Source: Pseudomonadota bacterium (lineage in GTDB: Bacteria; Pseudomonadota; Gammaproteobacteria; Burkholderiales; Burkholderiaceae_D). From it: DNA of 5,279 nt. This document shows positions 4,921 through 5,279 of this stretch, in pieces. Both the position numbers and the translations under genes were made by a program. How positions within the stretch are numbered: position 1 is the first letter of the stretch; each line of letters starts with the position of its first letter. The stretch is from assembly GCA_023416415.1 (NCBI GenBank), contig JAEZHR010000070.1, positions 1 to 5,279 on the forward strand, written 5' to 3'. The notes under the pieces are model-generated. The model made no database searches. It saw nothing but the letters and a program-made list of their open reading frames with translations, and had not been told where the DNA came from.

Positions 4921-4924
4921 GGAG
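4921..4924 (+). promoter_or_regulatory. Ribosome binding site of the dehydrogenase gene
   Basis: GGAG lies 8 bases before the ATG at 4933. The in-frame ATG at 4918 has no such site, so 4933 is preferred. Confidence 0.65.
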
Positions 4925-4932
4925 AAGCCGCA

Positions 4933-5279
4933 ATGTCAGCTATCGATAAATTTCGGATGGAAGGTCAGGTTGCCATTGTCACCGGTGCGGCTGCCGGCAT
5001 AGGGCGCGGTATAGCGGAGGTCTTTGCTGATGCCGGTGCCGCAGTGATCATAAGCGACCTGAATCTCGGCAATGCCGAGATCGCCGCGCAATCTATCCGC
5101 GATGCGGGCGGGAAGGCCATCGCCGTGCATTGCAACGTGACCGAGGAAGAGGACCGCGAGTCACTCGTCAAAGTCGCACTTGAAACGTTTGGCCAGATTA
5201 CCGTGCTGGTCAACAACGCAGGTGGCGACGGCCCCAAAGCCTTTGAGATGTCCATGAGTGACTTTGAATGGGCCTATCA
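4933..5279 (+). CDS. Short-chain dehydrogenase, 7-alpha-hydroxysteroid dehydrogenase-like (partial, runs off right edge)
   Basis: The first 115 codons plus two bases of an SDR-family oxidoreductase, about 45% of the usual 250-260 residues. The dinucleotide-binding motif TGAAAGIG spans residues 17-24. D42 at the end of strand 2 (IISDLN) favours NAD(H) over NADP(H). The structural motif NNAG is at 94-97, followed by GDGPKAFEMSMSDF. This last stretch closely resembles E. coli HdhA (NNAGGGGPKPFDMPMADF, from memory), so a 7-alpha-hydroxysteroid or related alcohol dehydrogenase is the best guess. Many SDRs look alike in this half, and the catalytic Ser-Tyr-Lys residues lie beyond the window. The enzyme is expected to be cytoplasmic. 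It begins after an unusually dyad-rich leader. Family is sure, substrate is tentative. Confidence 0.88.
   Translation, partial: MSAIDKFRMEGQVAIVTGAAAGIGRGIAEVFADAGAAVIISDLNLGNAEIAAQSIRDAGGKAIAVHCNVTEEEDRESLVKVALETFGQITVLVNNAGGDGPKAFEMSMSDFEWAY

Larger units (their letters stand above)
4530..4932. other. Gene-free region dense in inverted repeats, leader of the dehydrogenase gene
   Basis: From the break in the PIN-like gene to the dehydrogenase start I see no gene with coding character; frames on both strands give low-similarity, composition-biased translations. Eight perfect or near-perfect inverted repeats lie between 4641 and 4856. The region must also contain the promoter of the dehydrogenase gene, but no good -35/-10 pair stands out. 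Possible explanations are an unrecognised structured RNA, a 5' leader, a repeat element inserted into the PIN-like gene, or a cluster of operators. None of the common riboswitches or housekeeping RNAs was recognised. Confidence 0.5.

Overview
The window reads as chromosomal DNA of a Gram-negative proteobacterium. The signs are an Sec-exported periplasmic enzyme, an LxxC-type lipoprotein, good Shine-Dalgarno sites, and a moderate-to-high GC content that varies along the window. A gammaproteobacterium, perhaps of the Xanthomonadaceae group, fits the gene mix, but that placement is an inference. No rRNA, tRNA, CRISPR array, transposase or integrase is visible.

Layout. Bases 1-192 hold no gene I can support. 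A minus-strand gene (1173-193) encodes a periplasmic metal-dependent amidohydrolase. A gene-free, AT-richer gap follows (about 1174-1586). Next comes a tight two-gene minus-strand unit, transcribed right to left: a pesticin/T4-type muramidase (2794-2237), then a lipoprotein (2240-1587). The two overlap by the ATGA tetranucleotide. A second gap (about 2795-3274) carries inverted repeats, including a 16-bp perfect palindrome. From 3275 the plus strand carries a membrane-anchored Mrr-type restriction-like nuclease with a C-terminal topoisomerase zinc finger. After a short gap comes a PIN/NYN-like ribonuclease (GTG start at 4266) that breaks off abruptly near 4528 and lacks its C-terminal catalytic part. 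The stretch 4530-4932 has no gene but a striking series of inverted repeats. The window ends inside a short-chain dehydrogenase resembling 7-alpha-hydroxysteroid dehydrogenase (4933 to the edge).

How the parts may work together. The muramidase lacks a signal peptide and is translationally coupled to a small lipoprotein placed in the envelope, where muramidase would act. That is the arrangement expected of an antibacterial effector with its immunity protein, or of a lysozyme with its inhibitor. It is the best candidate for a little-described system here. The Mrr-like nuclease and the PIN/NYN protein form a second small operon of nucleic-acid enzymes, now damaged at its 3' end. The amidohydrolase and the dehydrogenase look like independent metabolic genes. 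Base composition changes from roughly 45-53% GC in sampled lines of the left half to roughly 67% in a sampled line of the nuclease gene, so the left half may have a separate origin.
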